Positions 42,749 to 53,828 of a stretch of 64,000 nucleotides of DNA are shown here, piece by piece. The notes beneath the pieces were generated by a model. It worked only from the letters and a program-made list of their open reading frames with translations, was not told where the DNA came from and made no database searches. This DNA is from Parietichytrium sp. I65-24A (Eukaryota; Sar; Bigyra; Thraustochytrida; Thraustochytriidae), in NCBI GenBank assembly GCA_012862575.1, contig BLSF01000035.1, positions 1 to 64,000 on the forward strand. Direction: 5' to 3'. The position numbers and the translations under genes are program-made. Each line of letters opens with the position of its first letter. Position 1 is the first letter of the stretch.

Positions 42749-45384
42749 TTAGGGACCAACATTTAGGAGGATCAGCCCTACTAGCAATAAAAACACATTC
42801 GCCGCGGGCCCCTTTGGTCCAAGTGCGAATGGGATAATAAAAGAACAATCCATGCCCCCAAACTTCCTCCAGTCCCTAGATCGGTTGTACGGGTTTGGCC
42901 ACATCTCACACTCGCACTCTCCTGTGTCGTGATTGCAAATGCCGTTTGGGTAGCTACAATTGTTGAGGCATTCAACTTTAGCGCACGTCGGTCCTGTGTA
43001 GCCAGGCTCGCACATACACCTCGACACCGGATACTCCTCCGAGCACCACCCGTTTCCAGAGCAATTGTCCATGCAGTCTTTGATGGAGCAGTCGAGTCCA
43101 ATGAATGGCGGCGCGCAATAACAGGTCCCGTAACCCTGCGATCGTGAATCCCATGCAGAGACAATCAGTAAAATTTAAAACCTGAGTGTTGATATGAAGA
43201 ATGGCAACTTACATCGCAGATTCCGTTTGATATGCCTGGCTCCTCCAAGGAGCAAGACTGCTTTGCATAATTCGGAATATAAACGTCTGAGTCCTGGTGC
43301 ACATAAGGCGCATGACAGCAGTGCTTGCACACTTGCTCGTTTGAGGCTTCATCATAATAGCAAAAGTCTCCTGGACACGAGGTGTTGGAACAGTCCAGCC
43401 CAAAAAATCCGCTGTCACACCTGCAATACCCATAATTGCACTCCCCATGCCCCGAGCAGTTCGATATGCACTGATGCATGCTGTACTGCCACAAATCTGA
43501 TTGGGTGCCAGTTTCGTACGTCAGAAAGTATTGTTCGATTCTTTCCTTGACAAACCCCAAACCTCCAAACAAAAGCATTAATTCGTGCTCTGGGGAATAA
43601 GCTACCGCATGGCCGGACCTTTGAGAAGGCCTCTTCCATTGCAAGTCCCATGTGAGGTCCGTGCGACCATCAGCGCGATCCCTGCATCCATCCCACCCAG
43701 GCGATTGTCTTCTGGTGATGTTGACCACGACTTCTTCGGAAGCCCTTCCATAGAGTCCGTCGAGGACGGTTCCTCTCGTCGGGTAGGCAGGTACGTCCTC
43801 GCCAGCTGTACAGTTCTCCGGGTATATCGGATGCACAAATTTCGTCTTCTTTAGCCAGCGCTGAGAGGTAACGTTATAATACCAAAAGTCATCAAGGTAA
43901 TAATTGGACCTGTACCCCCCAAAGAGAATGAGAAGGTCGTCTTTCGTAGCGAGCAGAGAATGCTCTGTCCGGGAAGGCGGATTTTCCTCACTAATCGGCT
44001 CTTCCTCACTCCAATAGCCGCTCTGCAAATCATACACCCAAAAGTCAGCCAAGAAGAAATCAAAGTTCGGGTAAGATCGATAGGCGACGCCGTCCGAGGA
44101 TGCTGCTGTCCCAACACCTGCGCCGGCGCTCATGGAGCTTGGGTACGGATAAAATGTATGATAGCCTCCAAAAAGGTAGAGTTTATCGTTTTTCAAGGCC
44201 ATGCCATGACCGGCGCGCGTCGCCGGCCAAATGGTGGTGCATAACAGGTCATTTCTCTCATCCCAAGTGTAGCCAGGCCTGATCTCCCCATTTTCCAATA
44301 GCGAGGGATGGGTGCAATTCTTCATGGGCTCTATTTCGACCCAATTTTGTACACATTGACTGTAGTATTCGACCTTTGAGCTCAGTGTGATGGATTCGAG
44401 ATCCGTTGCAGAAGAATATGTGCAGGAGCTCAGATCCCACGTCCAAAGGTCGTTCAAATAACCGCCTTTTGGGTAGGTTGAGTAGCTCGCGTAAGCGTTT
44501 TCGCGAGAGTTTTCACTGCTGAAACCATGCCATAGCCGATGTCCGCCAAAAAGAGCAATCTTGGCGCTGTTTAGAAGCACAGTTGCACTCTTCCACCTTT
44601 TACCCGGTGTAGCGAGAGACTCGAGCTTTACCCACCGTTGATCGCCAGCAGATGCATTAAAGTCGTTGTTTTGGGGAAGTATGAAAATCCAAGCGTCGTC
44701 ACAATAGTCTCCGCAGAGAGTAGCGTACCCGCCAAAGATCACCATAAACTGGTCGTCAATAACCTGAGCTGCGTGTCCATAGCGCTCGTATGGATGCGTG
44801 CAAATCTCCACTCCAGCTTCCAGACGGCAACCTCCAAGCCGCGCTCCAGGATCAACGACGTACCACCCTTGAACCGCACAATTATCGTCCGCATACCTCT
44901 CGCAATCAAGGTCGTACCACCATACATCATTGAAAAACGGTGAGATCGGTATGTAATTCTCCTCGTAATGAATCTCTTCCCTCGTGCCAGTAAAATTGCA
45001 CGAGGGATTTGCAATAACGGCCTCGGGATCGGTGTCGATGAGTTCGATGCACTGCTCAATAAAAGGGTCATCCTCCACCAAGGGTATTTCAATCCGCGAC
45101 CCTTTCGGGACTGCGTACTGATCATAGCTAACAAAATCTAGCTCTCCTTCGTTGTCCACCAACTCGAACGTCTTGGGCAAATGGAACGCGTTCTTATCAG
45201 CCCCTTTGCCCCCAAAGAGGACATTCCTATTGCCAAACATGACCATCGAGTGCCCGCTTCTTCCTGTCGGCACGCTCAGAGAAGAATTACTCCAGTCCTT
45301 CCACGCAACACCTTCGCCTGCTTGGCAGCTCATGATCACGGCGGCTGCCAGGCCCCATCTCCGAGAACGTTTCCACAAACCCAT
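42749..45384 (-). CDS. Secreted or surface kelch-repeat plus EGF-like protein, one intron
   Basis: Exons 45384-43213 and 43135-42749 join across a 77-base intron (GTAAGT donor, CGATCGCAG acceptor, phase 0) to give 852 residues. The N-terminus is basic then hydrophobic (signal peptide, W-G-L-A-A-A-V-I-M-S-C). Residues about 40-610 contain kelch repeats with R-x-G-H-S/A, L-F-G-G and W-x-Y-D signatures, likely a beta-propeller. From about residue 630 there are EGF-like cysteine modules (C-S-G-H-G-E-C-N-Y-G-Y-C-R-C, C-S-G-N-G-W-C-S-E-E...C-M-C-E-P-G-Y-T-G-P-T-C). The last 18 residues are hydrophobic (VFLLLVGLILLNVGP) and end the protein, as in GPI-anchor signals. The architecture recalls attractin or multiple-EGF proteins of the cell surface. 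Partner unknown. Confidence 0.83.
43136..43212 (-). other. Intron of the kelch/EGF gene
   Basis: GTAAGT...GATCGCAG, 77 bases, phase 0. Splicing completes an EGF module as N-G-I-C-D then G-Y-G-T-C-Y-C. Confidence 0.85.
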
Positions 45385-46510
45385 CGAATTGCGGGCCCCA
45401 GATTACCACAACTAGACCTTGCTTTTGCTCCAAGTCAAACCCGACACCAACACCAACACCAACACCAATACCAACAACAAGACAAATGCCAACGCTCGAT
45501 TCTTGGAATCCAAGGAAAGGACCAAGTGCCTTGGCACGAGCTGCGAGTTCTTTCTCAAATGCTATTCTCCAACTTGAGAAACGATCCTTATTTGGCCACA
45601 GTCACAGTCGCGATAGTATTGTTATTGAAGATGATGGTGATGATGACTTGATCAAGTTGAAGCTCCTGACTCGACTTTCGGACTCCTCTCTCACAAACGA
45701 CGCATGTCCCCTCTCTCGCTTTCGAGCCGTTCCGAGAGCGTTCCTTTGTTCCTTGCGATTCGTTCAGTGCGCGAGGACACCTCTTATTTGCCGACCTTGG
45801 CAGGTCTTGTGAGGGGAATGAGCGACGAGAGGATGTTTTGGGCTGAAGGGACAGATGGTAGGAGGTGCTATGGAGGGTTAGCGCGGGGGTGCTATGCGAG
45901 GAGATAGGCGGGCGCGTAGGACCGGCAACGTTTTTCAGGTTGCGGAACGCATTAGGCGGGAGAGCATTGTGAGAGTCATGTCATGTCATGTCATGTCAAG
46001 CATGTCGGAAATGTTGTTGGGAAATATGAGAAATGTGGGAACTAGATGTGTTGCTTTGGTTGGTCAAGAGCAAGAGTTGAGCAGGAAATTATGTCGGAGA
46101 AGAGGTATTGAGAGGGTGGATTGGGAAAAGAGTTACTGTAATTTGGTGAACGAGTTGTTCGCGGGCTTTGAACTTTCGAACTCGATGTTGACCTGCAAGT
46201 TGGAAAGCTCGGTTGGATAATTGCTGGAGATGAATAATTATTTTCTAGCGTTATTTGGGGATTTGTAGTCCGATCTCATATTTGCTGTTGTTTGATGTGG
46301 ATAAGCGATGCAACTGGGCTGCGAACTGCGATGTCAACGTTGCTGGTTCAAATTAGTGGGGTCGCGGGAACCGGAAAAAGCACTTGCCGGTCGCAGGAGA
46401 TTGGAGAAAGCGCTTGCCGGTCGCAGGAGATTGAGTACCCTCTTCCAAGCCGCTTTTGACAAGCGTTGCCTAGCAGGCAGTCTCGTCCTCACCAGCTTTT
46501 CTCCCGACAG
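45385..46510. other. Intergenic region
   Basis: Contains an ACACCA run (about 45446-45472) and TCATG repeats (45975-45998). A 42-codon frame at 46331-46459 is listed separately. No other gene seen. Confidence 0.5.
46331..46459 (+). other. Short open frame with a P-loop-like motif and 30-base direct repeat
   Basis: A 42-residue frame begins with ATG and contains G-V-A-G-T-G-K-S-T, a perfect Walker A pattern after a hydrophobic strand (L-L-V-Q-I-S). It then repeats a 30-base unit (46377-46406 and 46407-46436). The rest of an NTPase fold is absent. It may be the first exon or relic of a nucleotide-binding gene, or chance. Confidence 0.25.
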
Positions 46511-49500
46511 TTAAACGTTTCTCTTGGCATTGTGTCTTGATTGTAGTGCCTGATCCTTCTGCTGTGCGTTTGGGTCCCCGTTCTTGTTGGTATCCACAGC
46601 CCTTTTAAAGTTTGAAGCACCATGTTCACGCAAGCCAGAATCTTTGGAATTCTCGATTGCAGCAGCAAATACCTCAGCTTCGGTTAGAATTGCCCTTTCA
46701 AAAGTTTCAACAAGGTGTCTCCGGTTCTCCAGCAGGCGACGCTCAAGGTGAGATAGACCGTCCCACCACACCTAAATTTGATTCACTTTGAGTAGAACTC
46801 TGCGTGCTTGTTCAAGGTGCATGTCTACATCAAAGTAATGGCTGATTGATTGTAAAGCTGCTGCAGCTGCGAGTACGATCGGAATGTACAACTGGTATTC
46901 AAAGGCCCCAAGAATCGAAGCAGCTGTTGTACAGAGAATCGTGAGCAGGTTGATCATTGTCACTAGCCTTTGCAAACTTGGCGCGTATGCTTCGTACATC
47001 TCGAACGTGGCATGCAAGCGGACTTCCATGTAATCCTCGATTTCGATGACTTTTGGGGATTTCACAAGGTACATCGCGACATTATTCACGGGGTCCACTG
47101 GCAATTGGCCCACGATGAGAGTAGATGCAATCTGCATTGAGTACTCTTTGCGCGCTTGGCTGGCGGGTTTATATCGATCAACTAATAGATTCAAAAAGTG
47201 ACTCTGTGCGGCAGGTCTTGAGGAGACTGAATACGAATACGTAAATCCAGCGTTGTCAAGAGTAGCTTTCTCGTCTTTTACCTTTGCGGTTGAAGCTGCG
47301 GGCATAACGGTAGTCCTTTTTCTGAATGCTTGTCGGATCAATCCTCTTATGCCATTCGTAACGTTCCCTTTCCTAACCCGAGACAACCCCTCAACAGCAC
47401 TCTCTTTCTCCGCAAACTTGGAGTGGCCAGCAGACTTGGGAAGGTCTACAGACTTGGAGTGGTCAGCAGACTTGGAGTGATTCTCGATACACTTCAAAAC
47501 CCTACGCCTGGCGGCGCTGATATTGTGCTGCGAGACATCATGCATAGAGAGAGACTGCCATACCTTGTCCACTTCTTCACTAAAAAGTACCTCCGGAGTC
47601 TTTTTGTGGGGGTTTCTCGAGCTATTTTGAGAGTATTTCTCCACTCGGTTCATGTAAAACATCGTCTCGGCAAACAGCGTGCGCTGGGCTACAGTGAGTG
47701 CAGCCCATCGCTTTTGGGGAATCCAATCCGACAACAATTTGTAGGTAATGCTGGAAGCAAACGGGAGAAGAATACACAGTCCGGCGAGCCAGTTCGGCCT
47801 TGACTCACCAAGTGAAGATGCCAAGGTCCCAGCACTAATGGAGGCCAAGGTCACGATTATCGAGAACGTGCCTAGCACAAGGTAGATGCGCGCTTGCTTT
47901 ACAGCTTGTGCATTGAGCTCGTTTATGAGAGCCCAGGTATTCAGTAAGCGTTCCTGGTTCGAGGTGGCCTGAACTGAGTCGAACGTTTCCGTAGCCACTG
48001 GGACAAGAAATTTGCCAACTGCTCTGTCAAACTCCAAAGGGTCAGGAGTGTTGAACGTTTCAATTATTAAACATTGCTCAAAGGACCAGTCAGTAACCTT
48101 AGATAGGAGAAATTCTTCTGCGTCCTCCCGACAATCGTCCAAAAATTTCTGGTCTGGCAGCTCCCTCTCCATGACCTTTTGATGGTATTTCCTGAACACT
48201 GAGATCATAAACCCATTGTCTTCCTCGAGTCCATCTCCGGCTCTACTCAATCCGTCCTCTTCATTTTTGGAAGAAGAAGAATTTTCCTCAACTTGATTTG
48301 TCGCTTGAGCCTTCTGGGAGCCAGTTGAGGCTTGACTCAATTGCTCCCTCGAACGCTGTGCATCTGCTTTGAATTTTTTATCGAGAGCGGCGATTATGAC
48401 ATCGGTTGCACCACCGAGTCCCTTGAAAAGGATCAGGGGCTGCGAACTCTCCAGCGCTCTCCCTCCCTCCATGAACTTTTCCCACCCGCCTGAGACGAGC
48501 AATCTTTTCACTTGTACCTTTGCGGCAAGCCTTTTATTCCATTCCAAATTTTCGTTTGTATCTTCGAATACGATGAAATGGGACAAGCCCTCTGCCGGGG
48601 TCACCGCATCGAAGTCTTCTAAAGATTCCATGCACAGCTTCTCATCATGCTTTTTCTTCTCTAAATCGTCCCAAAGCGTTTCCCAGTCGTCTTTTTGCAC
48701 CACCTTCCCAGACCTCGCCATTGCCTTGTAGTCTTTGTACTTCGACTTGACTATCGAGCTCTCGCTATTATCTTGATGCCCGTATTCATCTCCTTCTTGC
48801 TCGATCTCATCACCTGTCCACCTCCTCTCACTATCGTCCAAGAGGTAGCCAATGCGAACGCAGTCGCTGTTACAATGCTCAAGAAGATAATACAAGGACT
48901 CGTTTCTGAGATATGCATTTGGACAAATGATTCCACCACGAGATGTTGCGCAAATATCGCTGATTCGCTTCATTGCAGCAACGCACCTATTTCGCCTGAG
49001 ACGGAACTCCCTGGATACAGATTTGTCTTCCAATTCCTCGTTCAAGGTCGCGTCGCCAAGGATCGAAAGAGACGGAAGACTGAGGAAAAACCTCTGCTCT
49101 GGTATTCTCAGACGAGAAAAAACGATGTCTACAGCGTCATCCTGCGCACTGCAAAAGCCTTTAGGTATGAAAACGTAAGGAACGGTCGCACCGTTGTAGG
49201 CTATCGCACCGGCATAAACGCTCAAATCCTTCTCTGCATCACTTTTTCCGATAGCGTCTTCCGAGAGCGGCTTTGTTTGTTTGGATGGAGACACAGTTTG
49301 CTTATCTTGCTGTGGAAGTGATTCACTCCCTCGTCCCTGCGACGCGGGATTTCTTTGCTCCGATTCGACAACAGCTTGATTTCCGGCTTTCTGTTCATCA
49401 TCACTTGGACTGTATGAAGAGGCATCTCCATGAGGTTTGGGGTAAGGCAAACCAGGCGGTTTGATATTTCTCTCAGAAGTCGTGTCTGAAGACTTGGTAT

Positions 49501-50506
49501 TGTTGGTGTTTGCGTTCGTCTCCGTCTTGGCCCCGCGATCTCTTTGGTTGCCTCGGTTATTTCTTCCAGGGAGACCTTTCTTCAAGGGTCTCGCTTCGCC
49601 CCTACTTGAGTATGTTTCTGAGTCAGAGTTTAACTCCTCCTCGGCAGAAAACGACTCCTCGTCATCAGAGCTCCTTAGTCCAAAGAAAGGCGCATCTACA
49701 GACTTTTTGTCCATGGTGTTTGCCTTCGTATCGGCAACATGTCTTTTTTTCTTCTTTCGTTTTTTTTGCGCACGATAACCTTGCCTTGGATATACTCTCT
49801 CGGCCGTTGAATACTCGTCATCTCTTGCACGTCTTTTTACATCTGCTTCCGAGCCAGAGTTTAACTCCTCCTCGGCAGAAAACGACTCCTCGTCATCAGA
49901 GCTCCTTAGTCCAAAGAAAGGCGCATCTACAGACTTTTTGTCCATGGTGTTTGCCTTCGTATCGGCAACATGTCTTTTTTTCTTCTTTCGTTTTTTTTGC
50001 GCACGATAACCTTGCCTTGGATATACTCTCTCGGCCGTTGAATACTCATCATCTCTTGCACGTCTTTTTGCGTCAGAGCTTAACTCCTCCTCGTCAGAGC
50101 TCGAGTCCGCCTCCGCTTCAGAGCTTGAGCTGGCCTCCATTTCAGAGCTTGAGCTGGCCTCCATTCCAGAGCTTGAGCTGGCCTCCATTTCAGAGCTTGA
50201 GCTGGCCTCCATTTCAGAGCTTGAGCTGGCCTCCATTTCAGAGCTTGAGCTGGCCTTTAAAAAGCTTGGCACCTCCTGCTCAACCGAGCTCTCTGCCGCG
50301 TTACGTTTCTCGAGAGCGTCCTTGATCTCCTCGAGCGCAGGATGCTGTCTAAGTTTCTCCATGACTTGAGTGCTCGCGCAGCCGTCCCCTTTGGTCCCCT
50401 GCCATTCACAGCTTGAGCTCGCTTCCACTTCGGAGCTCAGCGGCGGCTCCCAATCATGATGCTCCTCGACGGCGTCCTCCGCGCCCTTTTTGCCGTTCCT
50501 GCCCAT
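46511..50506 (-). CDS. SLOG (TRPM/LSDAT-like) plus SLATT-like membrane protein, with an in-frame TAG
   Basis: The frame opens at the ATG at 50506 (an upstream in-frame GTG lies at 50542) and runs 1244 codons to TAG at 46774-46772. It then continues open in the same frame to TAA at 46511. Residues 1-330 are low complexity: E-M-E-A-S-S-S-S repeats and a 76-residue duplicated module. From about residue 430 to 720 there is an alpha/beta region resembling the SLOG domain of TRPM channels: S-D-I-C-A-T-S-R-G-G-I-I-C-P-N, R-I-G-Y-L-L-D-D, H-F-I-V-F-E-D-T, then L-I-L-F-K-G-L-G-G-A-T-D. Two membrane hairpins follow (about 870-930 and 1180-1230), as in SLATT domains. The frame after the TAG (W-W-D-G-L...L-V-E-T-F-E-R-A-I-L-T-E-A-E) fits the helix that ends SLATT. 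SLOG binds nucleotide-derived ligands and SLATT is a membrane effector in bacterial conflict systems. Function here is unknown. Confidence 0.68.
46772..46786 (-). other. Possible 15-base GT-AG intron or recoded stop
   Basis: GTGAATCAAATTTAG lies exactly in frame and ends with the only stop between the SLATT-like hairpin and its C-terminal helix. Removing it gives L-L-K-V-W-W-D. A 57-base alternative (GTAGAC...TTTAG) would also stay in frame. Other introns in this window are 77-110 bases. Confidence 0.35.
49626..50081 (-). repeat. Two-copy in-frame coding repeat, 228-base period
   Basis: The block from AGAGTTTAACTCCTCCTCGGCAG at 49626 recurs at 49854 almost unchanged and encodes a basic stretch (K-K-R-K-K-K-K-R) followed by an acidic Ser-rich stretch. 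The near identity points to a recent duplication within the SLOG-SLATT gene. Confidence 0.9.
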
Positions 50507-50542
50507 CTCTTGCACGTCAGATATGGACTGACTGACGGCCAC

Positions 50543-51129
50543 TGACGTGTATCATTGCCACTCCAAAGTCAACTTGAGCTTGACGTTCTCTCGATATCTC
50601 TCAATTCTCTAATCTCTCTGCCAATTTGGATATATGTGCGTTCACTCAGACCGCGGCTTTCGTCCATACAGTTCATACATCATCTATGGCATCTCTATGC
50701 ATCTGTGACAGGTTGAGAGGTTGGAGGCGTTCTGCTTCTTGAACTTGAACTTGAACTTGACTTTCTAAAGAACTTCAACTTGAAAACATGCTCACCAACG
50801 GATTGCATGTGCACAATTCTTCTAATTATTACTGTCAATGTCCTTGCTATACAACAACTAACTTTCTGCAAACAATGCCCACCAATAACTATAACAAACT
50901 TGAAGATCGTTGCATGATTAGTAATCAGTGATGAGATAATGAAGATATTTAAATGGTGCAATGCAAAGAGCTCAGCTGTGGGAGACGCGCATTGGAAGAA
51001 CCAATGCGAAGCATTTAGCTGAGATAGCTGAGTGGGAGATGGTGTGATGGAGCTTGCAGACTTGTTCTCCTCTAGGCTAAGACTATAATAGTAACTACTA
51101 GAGTTAGAGTAATGGGATCTCGGACTGAN
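50543..51129. other. Upstream region of the SLOG-SLATT gene, duplicated to the right
   Basis: No gene. The whole stretch, including ACTTGAACTTGA repeats at 50738-50760, is repeated with differences at about 51579-52145. An ambiguous base (n) sits at 51129. Confidence 0.7.
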
Positions 51130-51542
51130 GCGTCAGAGCTTAACTCCTCCTCGTCAGAGCTCGAGTCCGCCTCCGCTTCAGAGCTTGAGCTGGCCTCCAT
51201 TTCAGAGCTTGAGCTGGCCTCCATTTCAGAGCTTGAGCTGGCCTCCATTCCAGAGCTTGAGCTGGCCTCCATTTCAGAGCTTGAGCTGGCCTTTAAAAAG
51301 CTTGGCACCTCCTGCTCAACCGAGCTCTCTGCCGCGTTACGTTTCTCGAGAGCGTCCTTGATCTCCTCGAGCGCAGGATGCTGTCTAAGTTTCTCCATGA
51401 CTTGAGTGCTCGCGCAGCCGTCCCCTTTGGTCCCCTGCCATTCACAGCTTGAGCTCGCTTCCACTTCGGAGCTCAGCGGCGGCTCCCAATCATGATGCTC
51501 CTCGACGGCGTCCTCCGCGCCCTTTTTGCCGTTCCTGCCCAT
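51130..51542 (-). pseudogene. Partial duplicate of the SLOG-SLATT gene 5' end
   Basis: This repeats the first part of the neighbouring gene from its ATG (51542) for about 137 codons, with four instead of five EMEASSSS-type units. It breaks at the ambiguous base at 51129, where it meets unrelated upstream sequence. No SLOG or membrane part is present. It is either a real tandem duplication or two alleles joined in assembly. Confidence 0.85.
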
Positions 51543-53414
51543 CTCTTGCACGTCAGATATGGACTGACTGACGGCCACTGACGTGTATCATTGCCACTCC
51601 AAAGTCAACTTGAGCTTGACGTTCTCTCGATATCTCTCAATTCTCTAATCTCTCTGCCAATTTGGATATATGTGCGTTCACTCAGACCGCGGCTTTCGTC
51701 CATACAGTTCATACATCATCTATGGCATCTCTATGCATCTGTGACAGGTTGAGAGGTTGGAGGCGTTCTGCTTCTTGAACTTGAACTTGACTTTCTAAAG
51801 AACTTCAACTTGAAGACATGCTCACCAACGGATTGCATGTGCACAATTCTTCTAAATTCTAATTATTACTGTATACAACAACTAACTTACCGCAAGAGTC
51901 ACAATGCCCACCAGAAGCTCGTTGCATGATTAGTAATAAGTGATGAGATAATGAAGATATTGTAATGGTGCAATGCAAAGAGCTCAGCTGTGGGAGACGC
52001 GCATTGGAAGAACCAATGCGAAGCATTTAGCTGAGATAGCTGAGTGGGAGATGGTGTGATGGAGCTTGCAGACTTGTTCTCCTCTCGGCTAGCTAGGACT
52101 ATAATAGTAGCTACTAGAGCTAGAGTAATGGGATCTCGGACTGAAACTGTTACCAACGGATCCATTGCCAATGGTTGACCATCGTTTGTGTCTCTTCGCA
52201 GGGAGTCACGTGCAAACTCGAGTCGAATTGAGAATTGAGAAGAGCAAGGCAGAAGAATTAGTGCAGACTTCAAGACTTTAGAATTGAGAGTTGAGAATTT
52301 ACTGTCAGTCAGTTTCTGAGCTTGGAGATGCTTGGAGAGTGCTGATGGGTACTCTGCGACTGACCCTCGCGAACAGCCACGCACAAGCGAATGGCGCACA
52401 GCGATCTGACATGTGAAGGGGCTGGCTGGTTGTTCGCCTGTCTGTCTATGGCGGGCGATGGAACCGAAGGTCATATGACTCTGCTCACGTGCGCACGTGG
52501 TTGCTTTCTTCGAGCCGCAGAGTCTGAAAGGTCGGCAAGAGCTCGCGCACCAATCAGTCCGAGTCCGTTTCATTCACCTCTCCCGCGAGCGTCAACCTTC
52601 ATGTTGATTGTCATAATTTGTACTTTTCGTGTATCCAAATCAATTGATTGATGAAATCAAATGAGAGCAGGCCATAGCTCCGTCATCATGACAACAGCAG
52701 CTGCTAACCAGAGCCGAATTAGCTCCGCATTCTGGTAGAATAGCGCTCTGGTTAGCTCTCCCGCGGCTCTAGGTTAGTGTTCGGTAAATGTCAACGCGTA
52801 AGGTTTTTGTCACCTCAAACGGTAGTAGTGTGGCCACACTTGTCATGCATCCATAGTCAGATGGTGTACTCGCGAAAGTGTGTCTCCGAGGAGAGGGACT
52901 AGAGATTTAGATTATCTGTGATTAGCGGGCAAGGGTGCGCGCGACTGGGACGCTGAATCCGGACCGAGATATCTTTCCACGGGTCGAAGACGGTCGGTGG
53001 CGTCTCAGCCTCTCAACGACTCGTTGAATCATTGCCAAAGTCTTTTGTCTTCACGGGACAGGTGCGGCAGAGTTGTGCAGAGCCGCTCATTCTGTCTACC
53101 TTGTTCGCGAGCGCAAGATAGAGTGGACAGCGGCGTTGTGGTAGAGATTGTCTCATTTCCGACTTTAAGTGCCGAATTCATTCGAATTGAGAGCCCGAAT
53201 CTAGAATCTAGGGTAGGTACGTGGCCAAGGCCTGTTTCCGTCGGTGTCTTGATCTGAACTTGGTGCTGCCAGAGGCTTTGATCTTGGCGTTGTCGGCTTT
53301 CTTGTATTCACGCGAGCTGGGCGTGAAGTTCATTAATCTCCGAGAAGATCCGTTCGCGCGAATTGCTTGTTTTAGAGCTTGGCAGCTGCAAAGAGGGCGA
53401 CGAAACAGGAGGCC
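51543..53414. other. Intergenic region
   Basis: The left part (to about 52145) is duplicate sequence. A hairpin-forming inverted repeat lies at 52703-52756. Otherwise no gene recognised; the last 400 bases are probably promoter and 5' leader of the small four-TM gene. Confidence 0.5.
52703..52756. other. Perfect 12-base inverted repeat (hairpin)
   Basis: GCTAACCAGAGC at 52703-52714 pairs with GCTCTGGTTAGC at 52745-52756. The 30-base interior contains a second small stem (ATTCT...AGAAT). It could be a structured RNA, a cruciform or a mobile-element end; no known family recognised. Confidence 0.6.
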
Positions 53415-53828
53415 ATGGACGCTCGGCGACGCGGGCAGCTGGCGCTGTTCTTCATCTGGCTGGCGTTCCTTTTCATCTGCATTGGCATCAGTGGACTGTT
53501 TGTGTACAACTCAGATCTCACGTCCGGCGGGCTGTCGGCTCGGTCGCGCACGGTGCTGGCCTTCTCTGCCTTGGCTTTAATATCCATCATATTGGGAGCA
53601 TTATTGACGACGCGACGGGTGTGCACAGCCAGTGATAGCGTTTCTTGGGGCCCAGTTTGGAAGCTTGCGATTGTTGCCTGTGTCATGTGCATAGTGAGTT
53701 TCTCGGTGGGTTCGGGCGGGAACCTTCAGCTCGGGTACGGCTTCGTGTTTGTGGTACTCTTCTTTCCGGCGACATTGCTAGCTGCATTCTTTGCGTTCAT
53801 CACTGACAGGGCGCTGGGCAACATCTGA
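53415..53828 (+). CDS. Small four-TM protein of unknown function
   Basis: A frame of 137 residues from the ATG at 53415 (M-D-A-R-R-R-G-Q-L-A-L-F-F). Four hydrophobic segments: about 10-32, 46-66, 80-100 and 107-130, with short loops and a positive N-terminus suggesting a cytosolic N-terminus. There is no recognised motif. The layout resembles MARVEL/tetraspan-like or DUF small membrane proteins, but the size alone does not decide. The ATG at 53415 is the first in the frame; earlier codons are TTG. Confidence 0.55.
   Translation: MDARRRGQLALFFIWLAFLFICIGISGLFVYNSDLTSGGLSARSRTVLAFSALALISIILGALLTTRRVCTASDSVSWGPVWKLAIVACVMCIVSFSVGSGGNLQLGYGFVFVVLFFPATLLAAFFAFITDRALGNI

Larger units (their letters stand above)
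50071..52145. repeat. Direct duplication of about 1.0 kb joined at an n
   Basis: Copy one, about 50071-51128, and copy two, about 51130-52145, share the same start (GCGTCAGAGCTTAACTCC) and end (GTAATGGGATCTCGGACTGA). They differ in repeat number, small indels and scattered substitutions. Confidence 0.9.

Noticed and set aside
49510-50325. 271-codon plus-strand frame with SLSWPPFQ repeats
   Set aside because: Antisense of the SLOG-SLATT N-terminal repeats.
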